DNA of 6,408 bases from Lichenicola sp964247725 (GCA_964247725.1 CAXTVM010000089.1:1-6408), one strand, 5' to 3'; shown: positions 1 through 6,279, counted from the stretch's first letter. Notes: generated by a model from the sequence alone, not told the origin. Translations and numbers: made by a program.

Positions 1-34
1 AGCGCCCTGGCCTTCTCCTTTCACGTCTCCTCAA
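1..34 (-). repeat. Partial copy of GC-rich palindromic intergenic repeat, cut by the left edge
   Basis: Read on the minus strand, this stretch contains AAGGAGAAGGCCAGGGCGCT, which is identical to 6363-6382 on the plus strand. With the adjoining 14 bases, 31 of 34 positions match 6349-6382. It also shares the core GAAGGCCAGGGC with both arms of the element at 4601-4722. The window edge falls in the 3-base loop of the CCAGGGC/GCCCTGG hairpin, so the rest of the copy lies outside. It sits about 47 bp beyond the cdd stop and could help end cdd transcription. That the match is a repeat is seen directly; its full length and function are not. Confidence 0.8.
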
Positions 35-42
35 ATGCGATA

Positions 43-57
43 GCCGTAAGCGACGGC
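43..57 (-). terminator. Weak hairpin downstream of cdd
   Basis: GCCGT and ACGGC form a perfect 5-bp stem with a 5-base loop, 24 bp past the cdd stop codon. No T-run follows on the minus strand, so it is not a classical intrinsic terminator. It may only be a short hairpin helping 3'-end formation together with the palindromic repeat next to it. Confidence 0.2.
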
Positions 58-80
58 GGACGCCGTTCTCGAACCGGCAC

Positions 81-476
81 TCAGCCGAGCGACTCCGGTC
101 CGAACGACAGCGGCAGCAGCTCGGACAGGCTGCTGACCAGCAGCAGCCGGCCGCTCGGGTCGACGGCGCGGATCTCGGTGTCGGCGGTGCCGAACTCGCG
201 GATCTTCTGGCGGCAGCCGCCGCATGGGGTGCAGGGGCCGGACCCGCCGGCGGCGACCACCACGGCGGCGATGTGCCGGCTGCCGGACAGCACGAGGGCC
301 GAGAGCGCGCCGGCCTCGGCGCACAGCCCCTCCGGATAGGCGGCGTTCTCGACGTTGCAGCCGACATGCAGCAGGCCGCGCTCGCAGCGCAGCGCGGCGC
401 CGACGAGGAACCTCGAGTAGGGTGCGTAGGCGTGCCGGCGCGCCGCCAGCGCCGCCTCGATCATCGCGTCGTGCAT
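81..476 (-). CDS. cdd: Cytidine deaminase (homotetrameric, about 130-residue type)
   Basis: Hydrolytic deamination of cytidine and deoxycytidine to uridine and deoxyuridine, a cytoplasmic pyrimidine-salvage step. The 131-residue product has the usual length of the small tetrameric class. Visible landmarks, numbered from the chosen start: APYSRFLVGAAL near residues 18-29; NVENAAYPEG (41-50), whose Asn/Glu pair contacts the ribose; CAEAGAL (52-58), giving zinc ligand Cys52 and proton-shuttle Glu54; and PCTPCGGCRQ (81-90), giving zinc ligands Cys85 and Cys88. All catalytic residues are present. The start is uncertain. ATG at 476 gives the family-like beginning (MHDAMIEAALAARRHAYAPYS), while in-frame ATGs at 506, 527 and 530 would add 10-18 atypical residues; none has a Shine-Dalgarno sequence. 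The frame stays open far upstream into the antisense of lysA, so an automatic caller could over-extend it. It is divergent from lysA with about 120 bp between. Confidence 0.95.
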   Translation of the reverse strand: MHDAMIEAALAARRHAYAPYSRFLVGAALRCERGLLHVGCNVENAAYPEGLCAEAGALSALVLSGSRHIAAVVVAAGGSGPCTPCGGCRQKIREFGTADTEIRAVDPSGRLLLVSSLSELLPLSFGPESLG

Positions 477-525
477 GGGGTCGTCCGCCGTCGCCGCCGT
501 CGCCATCCGCGATCGGAGCGGCGCC

Positions 526-556
526 ATCATGGCCGCCGCCGGCGCGGCGCCGTCAA
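526..556 (-). promoter_or_regulatory. Possible sigma-70-type promoter for cdd
   Basis: On the minus strand TTGACG (551-556, 5 of 6 matches to TTGACA) is followed after 19 bases by CATGAT (526-531, 4 of 6 to TATAAT). The spacing is longer than the ideal 17. If real, transcription would start near 519, which rules out the ATGs at 530 and 527 as cdd starts and leaves 506 or 476. Chance matches are possible, although AT-containing hexamers are scarce in this GC-rich DNA. Confidence 0.25.
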
Positions 557-561
557 GGCGC

Positions 562-590
562 TTGGAGTGCCGCCGCGCGTCTCCTAGTCT
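562..590 (+). promoter_or_regulatory. Very weak candidate promoter for lysA
   Basis: TTGGAG (562-567) and TAGTCT (585-590) are 17 bases apart, but each matches the sigma-70 consensus at only 3 of 6 positions. Transcription from it would start at about the lysA ATG (597), giving a leaderless mRNA. That would fit the absence of a Shine-Dalgarno sequence before lysA. No lysine riboswitch could fit in the short gap and none is seen. Confidence 0.15.
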
Positions 591-596
591 CCGCCG

Positions 597-1982
597 ATGC
601 CCAGCCCGCGCAACAGCCTGTCCGTCGCCGACCTGCCGGATCGCGACGCGCGCGGCGACCCGACCACGGCCGAGCTGCTGGCGGCGCGGCCGCAGCTGCG
701 GCTGGACGCGGTGTCCGGGCTGATGCTGGAGCGGGTGGCGCTCCGCGACATCGCCGAGGCGCTCGGCACGCCCGCCTGGGTGACGGGTGCCGGCACCCTG
801 CGCGCCCGGCTGCGGCGGCTGCGGGCGGCACTCGACGAGGCCGGCCTGCCGGCCGCGATCCACTACGCGGTCAAGGCCAACGACCACCTGGCGGTCCTGC
901 GGATCCTGTCGGAGGCCGGCGCCGGCGCCGACGTGGTCAGCGGCGGCGAGCTGCGCCGGGCGCTGCAAGCCGGCATGGCCCCGGACCGGATCGTGTTCTC
1001 CGGCGTCGGCAAGACCGACGCCGAGCTGGAGCTGGCGCTGTCGGAGCGGATCGCGCAGGTCAACGTCGAGAGCCGCGAGGAGCTCGAGCGGCTGTCCCGG
1101 CTGGCCGCGGCGACCGGCCGCAGCGCCCGCGTGGCGCTGCGGGTGAACCCGGACGTGGATGCCGGCACCCACGCCAAGATCGCCACCGGACGCGCCGACG
1201 ACAAGTTCGGCGTCGGCCACCACGAGGCCGCCGCCCTCTACGCGCGGGCCGCCACGCTGGCGGGCATCGAACCGGTCGGCTTCGCGGTGCATATCGGCAG
1301 CCAGATCACCGATCCGGCGCCGTTCCGGACGGCCTATGCGCGGATCGCCGACCTGGTCCGGCAGGTGCGCGAGGCTGGCTATGCGGTGGGCGTGGTGGAT
1401 TGCGGCGGCGGCCTCGGCGTGTCCTACCGGCACGAGCCGGACGGCTCGCCGCGGGCGCTGGCGCATGCGGTCCGGGAGACGCTGGGCGGGCTGGGCTTGC
1501 GGCTGGTGGTCGAGCCCGGGCGCTGGCTGGTGGCGCCGGCCGGGGTGCTGCTGTCGCGGGTGGTGCAGGTCAAGGACCGCGGCGGGGCGCTGCCGCCGTT
1601 CGTGGTGCTGGACGCAGCGATGAACGACCTGCTGCGGCCCAGCCTCTACGAAGCCTGGCACGGCGTGGTCCCGCTCGATGCCGCCGACGCGGTGCGACCG
1701 TCGGCCCCGGCGCACCTGGTCGGGCCGGTCTGCGAGAGCGGCGACACCCTGGCGCGCGGCCGCCGGCTGCCGGCGCTGCGGGAGGGCGCCCGCGTCGCCA
1801 TCCTCGATACCGGGGCCTATGGTGCCGTGATGAGCTCCACCTACAACGCTCGGCCGCTGGCGGCCCAGGCCCTGGTCGATGGCGGACGCTGGGGCTGCAT
1901 CCGCGAACGGCAGTCGGTCGAACGGCTCTGGGCGCACGAGACGGTCCCCGACTGGCTCGTCGGCGCGGCGCATGTGCCATGA
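597..1982 (+). CDS. lysA: Diaminopimelate decarboxylase (PLP-dependent, fold type III)
   Basis: Catalyses the last step of lysine biosynthesis, meso-2,6-diaminopimelate to L-lysine plus CO2, in the cytoplasm as a PLP enzyme. The 461-residue product has the TIM-barrel signature HYAVKAN with the Schiff-base lysine at Lys93, then VVSGGEL (113-119), HIGSQITD (232-239), the phosphate-binding DCGGGLGVSY (268-277), and EPGRWLV (306-312) with the substrate-binding arginine. In the C-terminal beta domain, CESGDTLA (379-386) supplies the catalytic Cys/Glu across the dimer interface and GAYGAVMSSTYNARP (406-420) closes the active site. All key residues are intact. ATG 597 is the first possible start because an in-frame TAG lies at 585-587. 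The roughly 40 residues before the usual family start make it longer than E. coli LysA (about 420 residues); I recall similar extensions in Acetobacteraceae. No Shine-Dalgarno sequence is visible. The stop overlaps the next ATG (ATGA), so the two genes are co-transcribed and probably translationally coupled. Confidence 0.97.
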   Translation: MPSPRNSLSVADLPDRDARGDPTTAELLAARPQLRLDAVSGLMLERVALRDIAEALGTPAWVTGAGTLRARLRRLRAALDEAGLPAAIHYAVKANDHLAVLRILSEAGAGADVVSGGELRRALQAGMAPDRIVFSGVGKTDAELELALSERIAQVNVESREELERLSRLAAATGRSARVALRVNPDVDAGTHAKIATGRADDKFGVGHHEAAALYARAATLAGIEPVGFAVHIGSQITDPAPFRTAYARIADLVRQVREAGYAVGVVDCGGGLGVSYRHEPDGSPRALAHAVRETLGGLGLRLVVEPGRWLVAPAGVLLSRVVQVKDRGGALPPFVVLDAAMNDLLRPSLYEAWHGVVPLDAADAVRPSAPAHLVGPVCESGDTLARGRRLPALREGARVAILDTGAYGAVMSSTYNARPLAAQALVDGGRWGCIRERQSVERLWAHETVPDWLVGAAHVP

Positions 1983-4600
1983 GCGCGTCGGAGCGGTCCT
2001 TGGGACCGACGCACGAGCTCGAGCAGGCGCGGCGGCGGGCACTGCGCGTGCTGCGGATTGAGCAGGCCTGGCCGTCGCTGCTGCCGGTCCTGGGCCTCGT
2101 GCTGGCGCTGCTGACCGCGTCGCTGCTGACGCTGCCGCAGCGGCTGCCGGCGTGGGCGCACGCGCTGCTGCTGGTCGGCCTCGTCGCCGGGGCGGCGTGG
2201 TGGCTGCGACACCGCCTGCTGGGCCTGGAGGCGCCGTCGGTGCGGCAGCGGGACCGGCGGATCGAGCGCGCGTCCCGGCTGCGGCATCAACCGCTGGCCA
2301 CCCTCGGCGACCGGCCGGCGCGGCTGGGCCCCGCCGGCGCGGGGCCGGACGGAGGCGCCGCCGCGCTGGTCTGGCAGGCGCACCTGCGGCGCACGGAAGC
2401 CAGCCTTGACCGGCTCGCGGCCGGCCGCCCGATCCTGCCGGTGCGGGCCTACGACCGTTTCGGCGTGCTGGGCGCGCTGGCCGGCGGCACGCTGGTGGCG
2501 CTGCTGCTGGCCGGGGCGGACGCGCCGTTGCGGATCGCATCGGGGCTGTGGCCCGGGCTCGAGATCCCGCTGGGACCGCGGCCGGTGCTGCAGGCCTGGA
2601 TCACGCCGCCCGACTATGCCGGGGGGGCGCCGATCTTCCTGATCGACCCGCACGGGCACTACGAGGTCGCGGCCGGCGCCGAGCTCGCGCTGAGCCTGAC
2701 CGGGCTGGACGGCCGCCCGCAGGTCGGGGCCGGCGCGCCGGTCGCGCTGCAGCGGCTCTCGGCGGGCAGCTGGAGCGCGCGGCTGGCGCTGTCGGCGACG
2801 ACGCGGGTCACGGTGCGCGGCGCCGGCTACGCGCTGGCCGATTGGGATGTGGTGGTGCAGCCGTCGCTGGCGCCGGAGGTGAGCTGGAGCGCCGCACCCG
2901 GCCCGTCGCCCGAGGAGCCGGAGCGGACCAGGCTGCCCTGGTCGGTGTCGCACCGCTACGGCGTGCGCGGCATGGTGGCCGAGCTGCGGCTGGCGACGCC
3001 GGCGCCGGGCGCCGCGGTCCGGCTGCTGCAGATCCCGATCCCGCTGCCGGGCACGCCGACCGCGGCGCACGGCGTGGCGCTGCCCGATCTGGTCGCCAAC
3101 CCGTGGGCCGGCGAGGCGGTGGTGGCGCGGCTGGTGGCGACCGACGTCGCCGGCCGCACCGGCCGGAGCGCCGAGGCCCGCTTCACCCTGCCGGCGCGGA
3201 CCTTCCGCAACCCGCTGGCGCGCGCGGTGCTGGACGTGCGGCGGCGGCTGGCGCTCGGACGCGAGGGCGCCGCCGACGCTGCCGACGACCTGCAGGCGCT
3301 CGGCGACACGCCGGGGGAGTTCGCCCGCGACAGCAGCCTGTTCCTGAACCTCGCCGCCGATGCCGGCCTGCTGCGGTTGCGCGACGCGGGCGACGGCCGC
3401 CTGGATGAGGTCTCCGGGCGGTTGTGGCAGCTGGCGCTGGCGCTGGAGGACGGGATGCACAACGACCGTGCCGGGGCACGCGCCGCGTTCGCCGTGCGCG
3501 CCGCGCAGGACCGGCTCGCGGAGCAGCTCGAGCACATGCGGCAGCTCGGCGACAAGGGCCAGACCCAGCCCGAGCAGGACGAGCTGCGCGCGCGGATCGC
3601 GGCGCTGTCGGCGGCGATCGCCCGGCGGATGCAGGCGCTGGCGGCCCAGGCGGCGCACGACCACACCGCGATGCCGGCGATCCCGGACCCGAGCCTCGGT
3701 GCGCAGGACCTCGACCGCATGCTGCAGCGGATGCAGGCGGCGGCGGCGAACGGCCACGCCGAGCAGGCGATGCGGCAGCTGTCGCAGATGCAGGCGATGC
3801 TCGACCACATGCGCGTGGCGACGCCGCAGGACCTGGAGAGCGCCCGCCAGCAGGCCGAGGGGCAGCGGCAAGCCCAGGCGCAGATGGACGCCACCCGCGA
3901 CCTGGTGGTCCGCCAGTCGGCGCTGCTCGACCACACGCAGTCGCGCGAGGCCGCCTCCGACCGGGCGCAGAGGGAAGCCCCGGGCCCGGGCCCGGGCCCG
4001 ACCCAAGACCAGCCAGGCGGCAGCCCGGGCCCAGGCCCGTCGCCCGCGGGCAGCGTCGCCCGTCCCGACCAGCACGCGCAGCACGTGCTGCGCCGGGCGG
4101 TGGACGAGCTGGCGACCGAATTCCAAGCGCTGACCGGCAAGCCGGCGGCGGGCCTCGCCGATGCCACCCGCGACATGGACCGTGCCCGCGACGCGCTCGC
4201 CGCCGGCCAGGACGCGCCGGCCGCCCGGGCGCAGACGCAGGCGCTGGCCGACCTGCAGAAGGGCGCGCAGCAGATGCGCAGCGCGATGTCGGGCGGCAGC
4301 GGCGGCACTGGCGGCCTGGCCCTGCTGCCCGGCAGCGGCGTGGGTTCCGGCGGCGCCGAGCCGGGCGAGGAGGATGCCGACGGCGACCCCGCCGGCTCGG
4401 CGGACGGGCACGATCCGCTGGGGCGGCATCTGGCGTCGGGCCACTCCGGCATGGATGACGGCGACGATACCCATGTGCCCGACCATCCCGATCCTGCCCG
4501 TTCGCGCGAGATCGAGCAGGAGCTGCGTCGCCGCGATGGCGACCGTACTCGGCCCGCGCCGGAGCTCGACTATCTGGATCGGTTGCTGAAGACGTTTTGA
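1979..4600 (+). CDS. DUF4175/TIGR02302 family membrane protein, function unknown
   Basis: An 873-residue protein of the alphaproteobacterial TIGR02302 (DUF4175) family, which often sits next to lysA. Its biochemical role is not known to me. There are predicted membrane helices at about 33-52, 58-77 and 161-181. The Arg-rich N-terminus and the strongly basic 78-160 loop (RQRDRRIERASRLRH) argue that both are cytoplasmic, leaving residues from about 182 to the end periplasmic. The periplasmic part begins with WPGLEIPLGPRP and ITPPDYAGG (208-216), continues as a beta-rich region to about 405, then a helical, probably coiled-coil Gln/Met-rich region (about 410-660). A Pro-Gly stretch (668-688), another helical piece (695-770), a Gly-rich linker (771-798) and an Asp/His-rich tail follow. 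The last residues, ELDYLDRLLKTF, look like the family's conserved C-terminus. No cysteine is present. The start is set by the ATGA overlap with lysA; no Shine-Dalgarno sequence is present, so reinitiation after lysA is likely. Family assignment is by recognition of sequence style, architecture and context. Confidence 0.88.
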   Translation: MSASERSLGPTHELEQARRRALRVLRIEQAWPSLLPVLGLVLALLTASLLTLPQRLPAWAHALLLVGLVAGAAWWLRHRLLGLEAPSVRQRDRRIERASRLRHQPLATLGDRPARLGPAGAGPDGGAAALVWQAHLRRTEASLDRLAAGRPILPVRAYDRFGVLGALAGGTLVALLLAGADAPLRIASGLWPGLEIPLGPRPVLQAWITPPDYAGGAPIFLIDPHGHYEVAAGAELALSLTGLDGRPQVGAGAPVALQRLSAGSWSARLALSATTRVTVRGAGYALADWDVVVQPSLAPEVSWSAAPGPSPEEPERTRLPWSVSHRYGVRGMVAELRLATPAPGAAVRLLQIPIPLPGTPTAAHGVALPDLVANPWAGEAVVARLVATDVAGRTGRSAEARFTLPARTFRNPLARAVLDVRRRLALGREGAADAADDLQALGDTPGEFARDSSLFLNLAADAGLLRLRDAGDGRLDEVSGRLWQLALALEDGMHNDRAGARAAFAVRAAQDRLAEQLEHMRQLGDKGQTQPEQDELRARIAALSAAIARRMQALAAQAAHDHTAMPAIPDPSLGAQDLDRMLQRMQAAAANGHAEQAMRQLSQMQAMLDHMRVATPQDLESARQQAEGQRQAQAQMDATRDLVVRQSALLDHTQSREAASDRAQREAPGPGPGPTQDQPGGSPGPGPSPAGSVARPDQHAQHVLRRAVDELATEFQALTGKPAAGLADATRDMDRARDALAAGQDAPAARAQTQALADLQKGAQQMRSAMSGGSGGTGGLALLPGSGVGSGGAEPGEEDADGDPAGSADGHDPLGRHLASGHSGMDDGDDTHVPDHPDPARSREIEQELRRRDGDRTRPAPELDYLDRLLKTF
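3978..3999 (+). repeat. In-frame GGGCCC hexamer microsatellite coding for Pro-Gly
   Basis: Alternating CCC and GGG triplets run without interruption and encode the Pro-Gly-Pro-Gly part of the DUF4175 protein (residues 668-674). A second, degenerate Pro/Gly tract follows at about 4023-4045. A 6-bp unit changes length in frame (two codons), so slippage would vary the linker without destroying the gene. The minus strand has four runs of three or more G with CCC loops, so either a hairpin or a G-quadruplex is conceivable. Confidence 0.7.
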
Positions 4601-4606
4601 GGAAGG

Positions 4607-4625
4607 CCAGGGGCTCTGCCCCCGG
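4607..4625 (+). terminator. Left-arm hairpin, possible terminator of the lysA-DUF4175 operon
   Basis: A GGGGC-TCT-GCCCC stem-loop is extended, past one A/C mismatch, by two C-G pairs. It starts 7 bp after the DUF4175 stop. No T-run follows, so it is not a textbook intrinsic terminator. Blocking 3' exonucleases, or termination by the whole nested element, is as likely. Confidence 0.35.
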
Positions 4626-4673
4626 ACCCCGCCAGAGGCTGGCCTTTGGAAACCGCTACCTAAGGAACGGATT

Positions 4674-4693
4674 CCAAGGGCCGCGGCCCTTGG
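4674..4693. repeat. Perfect 20-bp palindrome in the centre of the intergenic element
   Basis: The half-site CCAAGGGCCG is followed directly by its exact reverse complement with no loop, centred on CCGCGG. A zero-spacer palindrome folds less easily in RNA than a hairpin with a loop, so it could be a protein-binding dyad, a cruciform or simply part of the repeat. The right-edge copy contains GGGGCCGCGGGC (6397-6408), possibly the start of the matching palindrome. Confidence 0.75.
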
Positions 4694-4698
4694 CAGGT

Positions 4699-4715
4699 CC
4701 AGGGCAGAGCCCTGG
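4699..4715 (-). terminator. Right-arm hairpin, possible terminator of the esterase gene
   Basis: CCAGGGC and GCCCTGG form a perfect 7-bp stem with a 3-base loop, 8 bp past the esterase stop codon on the minus strand. It is the best-paired single hairpin in the element. As on the other side, no T-run follows, so the terminator reading is an inference from position and structure. Confidence 0.4.
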
Positions 4716-4722
4716 CCTTCCT

Positions 4723-6279
4723 TCAAGACGGCCCGACCTCGAGAACACGACGCATGAAGTCCAGCTGCGGCGTGCGGAAGTCGCGCCCGCTGGTCTGGAT
4801 GGTGCCGAGGCCCAGGTAGGGGTCGCCCGGCGCCTCGGCCCGCGGCCAGGCCGGCAGGCCGGGGCGGTTCGGGTCGCCGGTGGCGGCGAAGGCGGTCCAG
4901 GCCCGCATCATCACGTCGGAGAGCTGCCGCTGCTGCGCGGTCGCCGCCGGGCCGACGGTGCCGAACACGAAGCGCAGCTCGGCCGCGTGCTGCGGCGGCC
5001 GGCCGTCCAGCGGCTCGGCGAACAGGTAGCGGAAGGTGCGCGGGTCGCGGCGACCGGCGGCGCGCGCCAGCGAGCGGGCGCCGCTGTAGAACAGCCCGTC
5101 GCCGATGATGTCGGCGCCGGCGCGCAGGATGCTGGCCGGGTCGTGCGCCGGATACAGCCGGGCGGCAGCGGCGGCGTTCGGTCCGAACAGGGACGTAAGG
5201 CTGTCCGTGTAGCGCTGCACCGAGGCGGTGGTCCAGTAGTGCGCGAAGGCGATGCCCTCGTCGCCGTTGTCGCCGACGATCAGCGGGATGGCCGGCTCGG
5301 CGCGCTCGGGCAGCAGGATCGGCTGGTCCGGCACGACGGTGCCGTCGACGATCGGGAACGGCAGCGGCACCGGCGCCATCGCCGGCGCCAGCGCCTGGAT
5401 GCGCGCGTTCCAGGGCAGCAGAGAGGCGGCCGGCGCGCGTCGCAGGGCGGCGATGTCGGGGCCGATTGCGACGCCGGTGCGCTCGGCCTGCGGCAGCGTG
5501 GCCAGCCGCCAGCCGATCGCCGGGCTCTGCAGGATCGCGCGCTGGAACAGGCCGTGCGCGGACGGGGTCGCCAGCAGCATCGCCACCGAGGTGCCGCCGG
5601 CGGATTCGCCGAACAGCGTCACCCGGTCGGGATCGCCGCCGAACGCGCCGATGTTGCGCCGGACCCAGCGCAGCGCCTCGATCTGGTCGAGCAGGCCGTA
5701 GTTGCCCGAGGTGCCGCCGCCCTCGCGGGTGAGCGCCGGATGGGCCAGGAAGCCGAACACGCCGAGGCGGTAGTTGAGCGTCACCAGCACGACGCCGTGC
5801 CGGGCCAGCGCGGCGCCGTCGTACATCGGCTCGGTGCCGGCGCCGGCGACGAAGCCGCCGCCATGCACGAACACCATCACCGGCCGCGGCCGCGGGCCCG
5901 GCCGCGACCCCGACCAGACGTTGAGCGACAGGCAGTCCTCCGACGGCGGCCGCGGCAGGCTCGCCATCGGGTTCTGCGTGCAGGGGGCGCCCGGCCGGGT
6001 GGCGTCGCGCACCCCGGCCCAGCCGGGCGCCGGCAGCGGCGGACGCCAGCGCCGCTCGCCGATCGGCGGCACCGCGTAGGGGATGCCGAGGAAGCTGCGG
6101 ACGGCGCCGTCCGGCGACAGCCTGCCGCGGAGCCGCCCGTCGCCGAGCTGCAGCTCGACGGTGGCGGCGGTCGACGAGGCGGCCGGGGCGGCGGGGGCCG
6201 ACGGGTCCGCCGCCCGGCCGGGGCCGGCCGGGACCGACAGCAGCAGCGTCGAGGCGAACAGGATCAGCAGGGATCGCAC
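4723..6279 (-). CDS. Secreted type-B carboxylesterase (alpha/beta hydrolase)
   Basis: Hydrolyses carboxylic esters; the physiological substrate cannot be read from the sequence. The 518-residue length is normal for the carboxylesterase/cholinesterase family (COesterase). A signal peptide is clear: MRS, hydrophobic LLILFASTLLLSV, then cleavage near GRA-AD (about residue 23), followed by an Ala/Pro-rich linker to about 38. Motifs in order: FLGIPYAVPP (63-72); EDCLSLNVW (114-122); oxyanion hole HGGGF (139-143); NYRLGVFGFL (169-178); nucleophile elbow GESAGG with Ser226; DNGDEG with acid Glu341; HAAELRFVFG with His431. The triad is therefore complete. The only two cysteines of the mature protein, Cys100 and Cys116, sit where the family's N-terminal disulfide forms, fitting export to the periplasm or outside. 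The start codon is GTG, forced by an in-frame TGA four codons upstream; no good Shine-Dalgarno sequence is seen. It is convergent with the lysA operon and transcribed alone within the window. Confidence 0.95.
   Translation of the reverse strand: MRSLLILFASTLLLSVPAGPGRAADPSAPAAPAASSTAATVELQLGDGRLRGRLSPDGAVRSFLGIPYAVPPIGERRWRPPLPAPGWAGVRDATRPGAPCTQNPMASLPRPPSEDCLSLNVWSGSRPGPRPRPVMVFVHGGGFVAGAGTEPMYDGAALARHGVVLVTLNYRLGVFGFLAHPALTREGGGTSGNYGLLDQIEALRWVRRNIGAFGGDPDRVTLFGESAGGTSVAMLLATPSAHGLFQRAILQSPAIGWRLATLPQAERTGVAIGPDIAALRRAPAASLLPWNARIQALAPAMAPVPLPFPIVDGTVVPDQPILLPERAEPAIPLIVGDNGDEGIAFAHYWTTASVQRYTDSLTSLFGPNAAAAARLYPAHDPASILRAGADIIGDGLFYSGARSLARAAGRRDPRTFRYLFAEPLDGRPPQHAAELRFVFGTVGPAATAQQRQLSDVMMRAWTAFAATGDPNRPGLPAWPRAEAPGDPYLGLGTIQTSGRDFRTPQLDFMRRVLEVGPS

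Larger units (their letters stand above)
4601..4722. repeat. Complete nested inverted-repeat element between convergent genes
   Basis: This element fills the whole gap between the DUF4175 stop and the esterase stop. The outer arms, 4601-4628 and 4696-4722, are inverted copies of GGAAGGCCAGGG(G)CTCTGCCC followed by GGACC, with two single-base insertions and one substitution between them. Each arm is itself a hairpin. Inside lie a GCCAG-AGG-CTGGC hairpin (4631-4643), a TTGGAA/TTCCAA pair (4646-4651 with 4672-4677) and a perfect 20-bp palindrome (4674-4693). Related copies occur at both window edges. I recall similar 'ggccaggggctctgcccc' repeats between genes in Acetobacteraceae. It codes for nothing and probably acts as a two-way transcription end or mRNA 3' stabiliser. 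Both flanking TGA stops lie within a base or so of the arms, so the element begins right at the coding ends. Confidence 0.85.

Noticed and set aside
64..82. tRNA-like GGTTCGAG sequence on the minus strand near the left edge
   Set aside because: The flanking bases do not form a proper 5-bp T-arm with a 7-base loop, and no acceptor, D or anticodon arms are present around it.
525..530. Tandem ATGs (527 and 530, minus strand) as cdd start
   Set aside because: They lack a Shine-Dalgarno sequence, add 17-18 residues not typical of the family, and overlap the candidate -10 box.
224..1978. Plus-strand open frame continuing upstream of the DUF4175 start
   Set aside because: This part is the out-of-frame shadow of lysA and cdd (Arg/Pro-rich, no motifs). 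The real gene starts at the ATG overlapping the lysA stop.
477..2540. Long minus-strand open frame upstream of and continuous with cdd, totalling 819 codons
   Set aside because: Only the last 131 codons resemble a protein family. The rest is Arg/Pro/Ala/Gln-rich low-complexity translation opposite lysA and DUF4175, as expected for an antisense frame in very GC-rich DNA.
4601..4722. Transposon remnant or integration site between the convergent genes
   Set aside because: No transposase fragment, tRNA or direct target duplication is visible. Related copies at both window edges fit a dispersed non-coding repeat better.
5252..5701. 149-codon plus-strand open frame inside the esterase
   Set aside because: It lies opposite the conserved esterase core, including the catalytic serine region, and its translation shows no recognisable domain.
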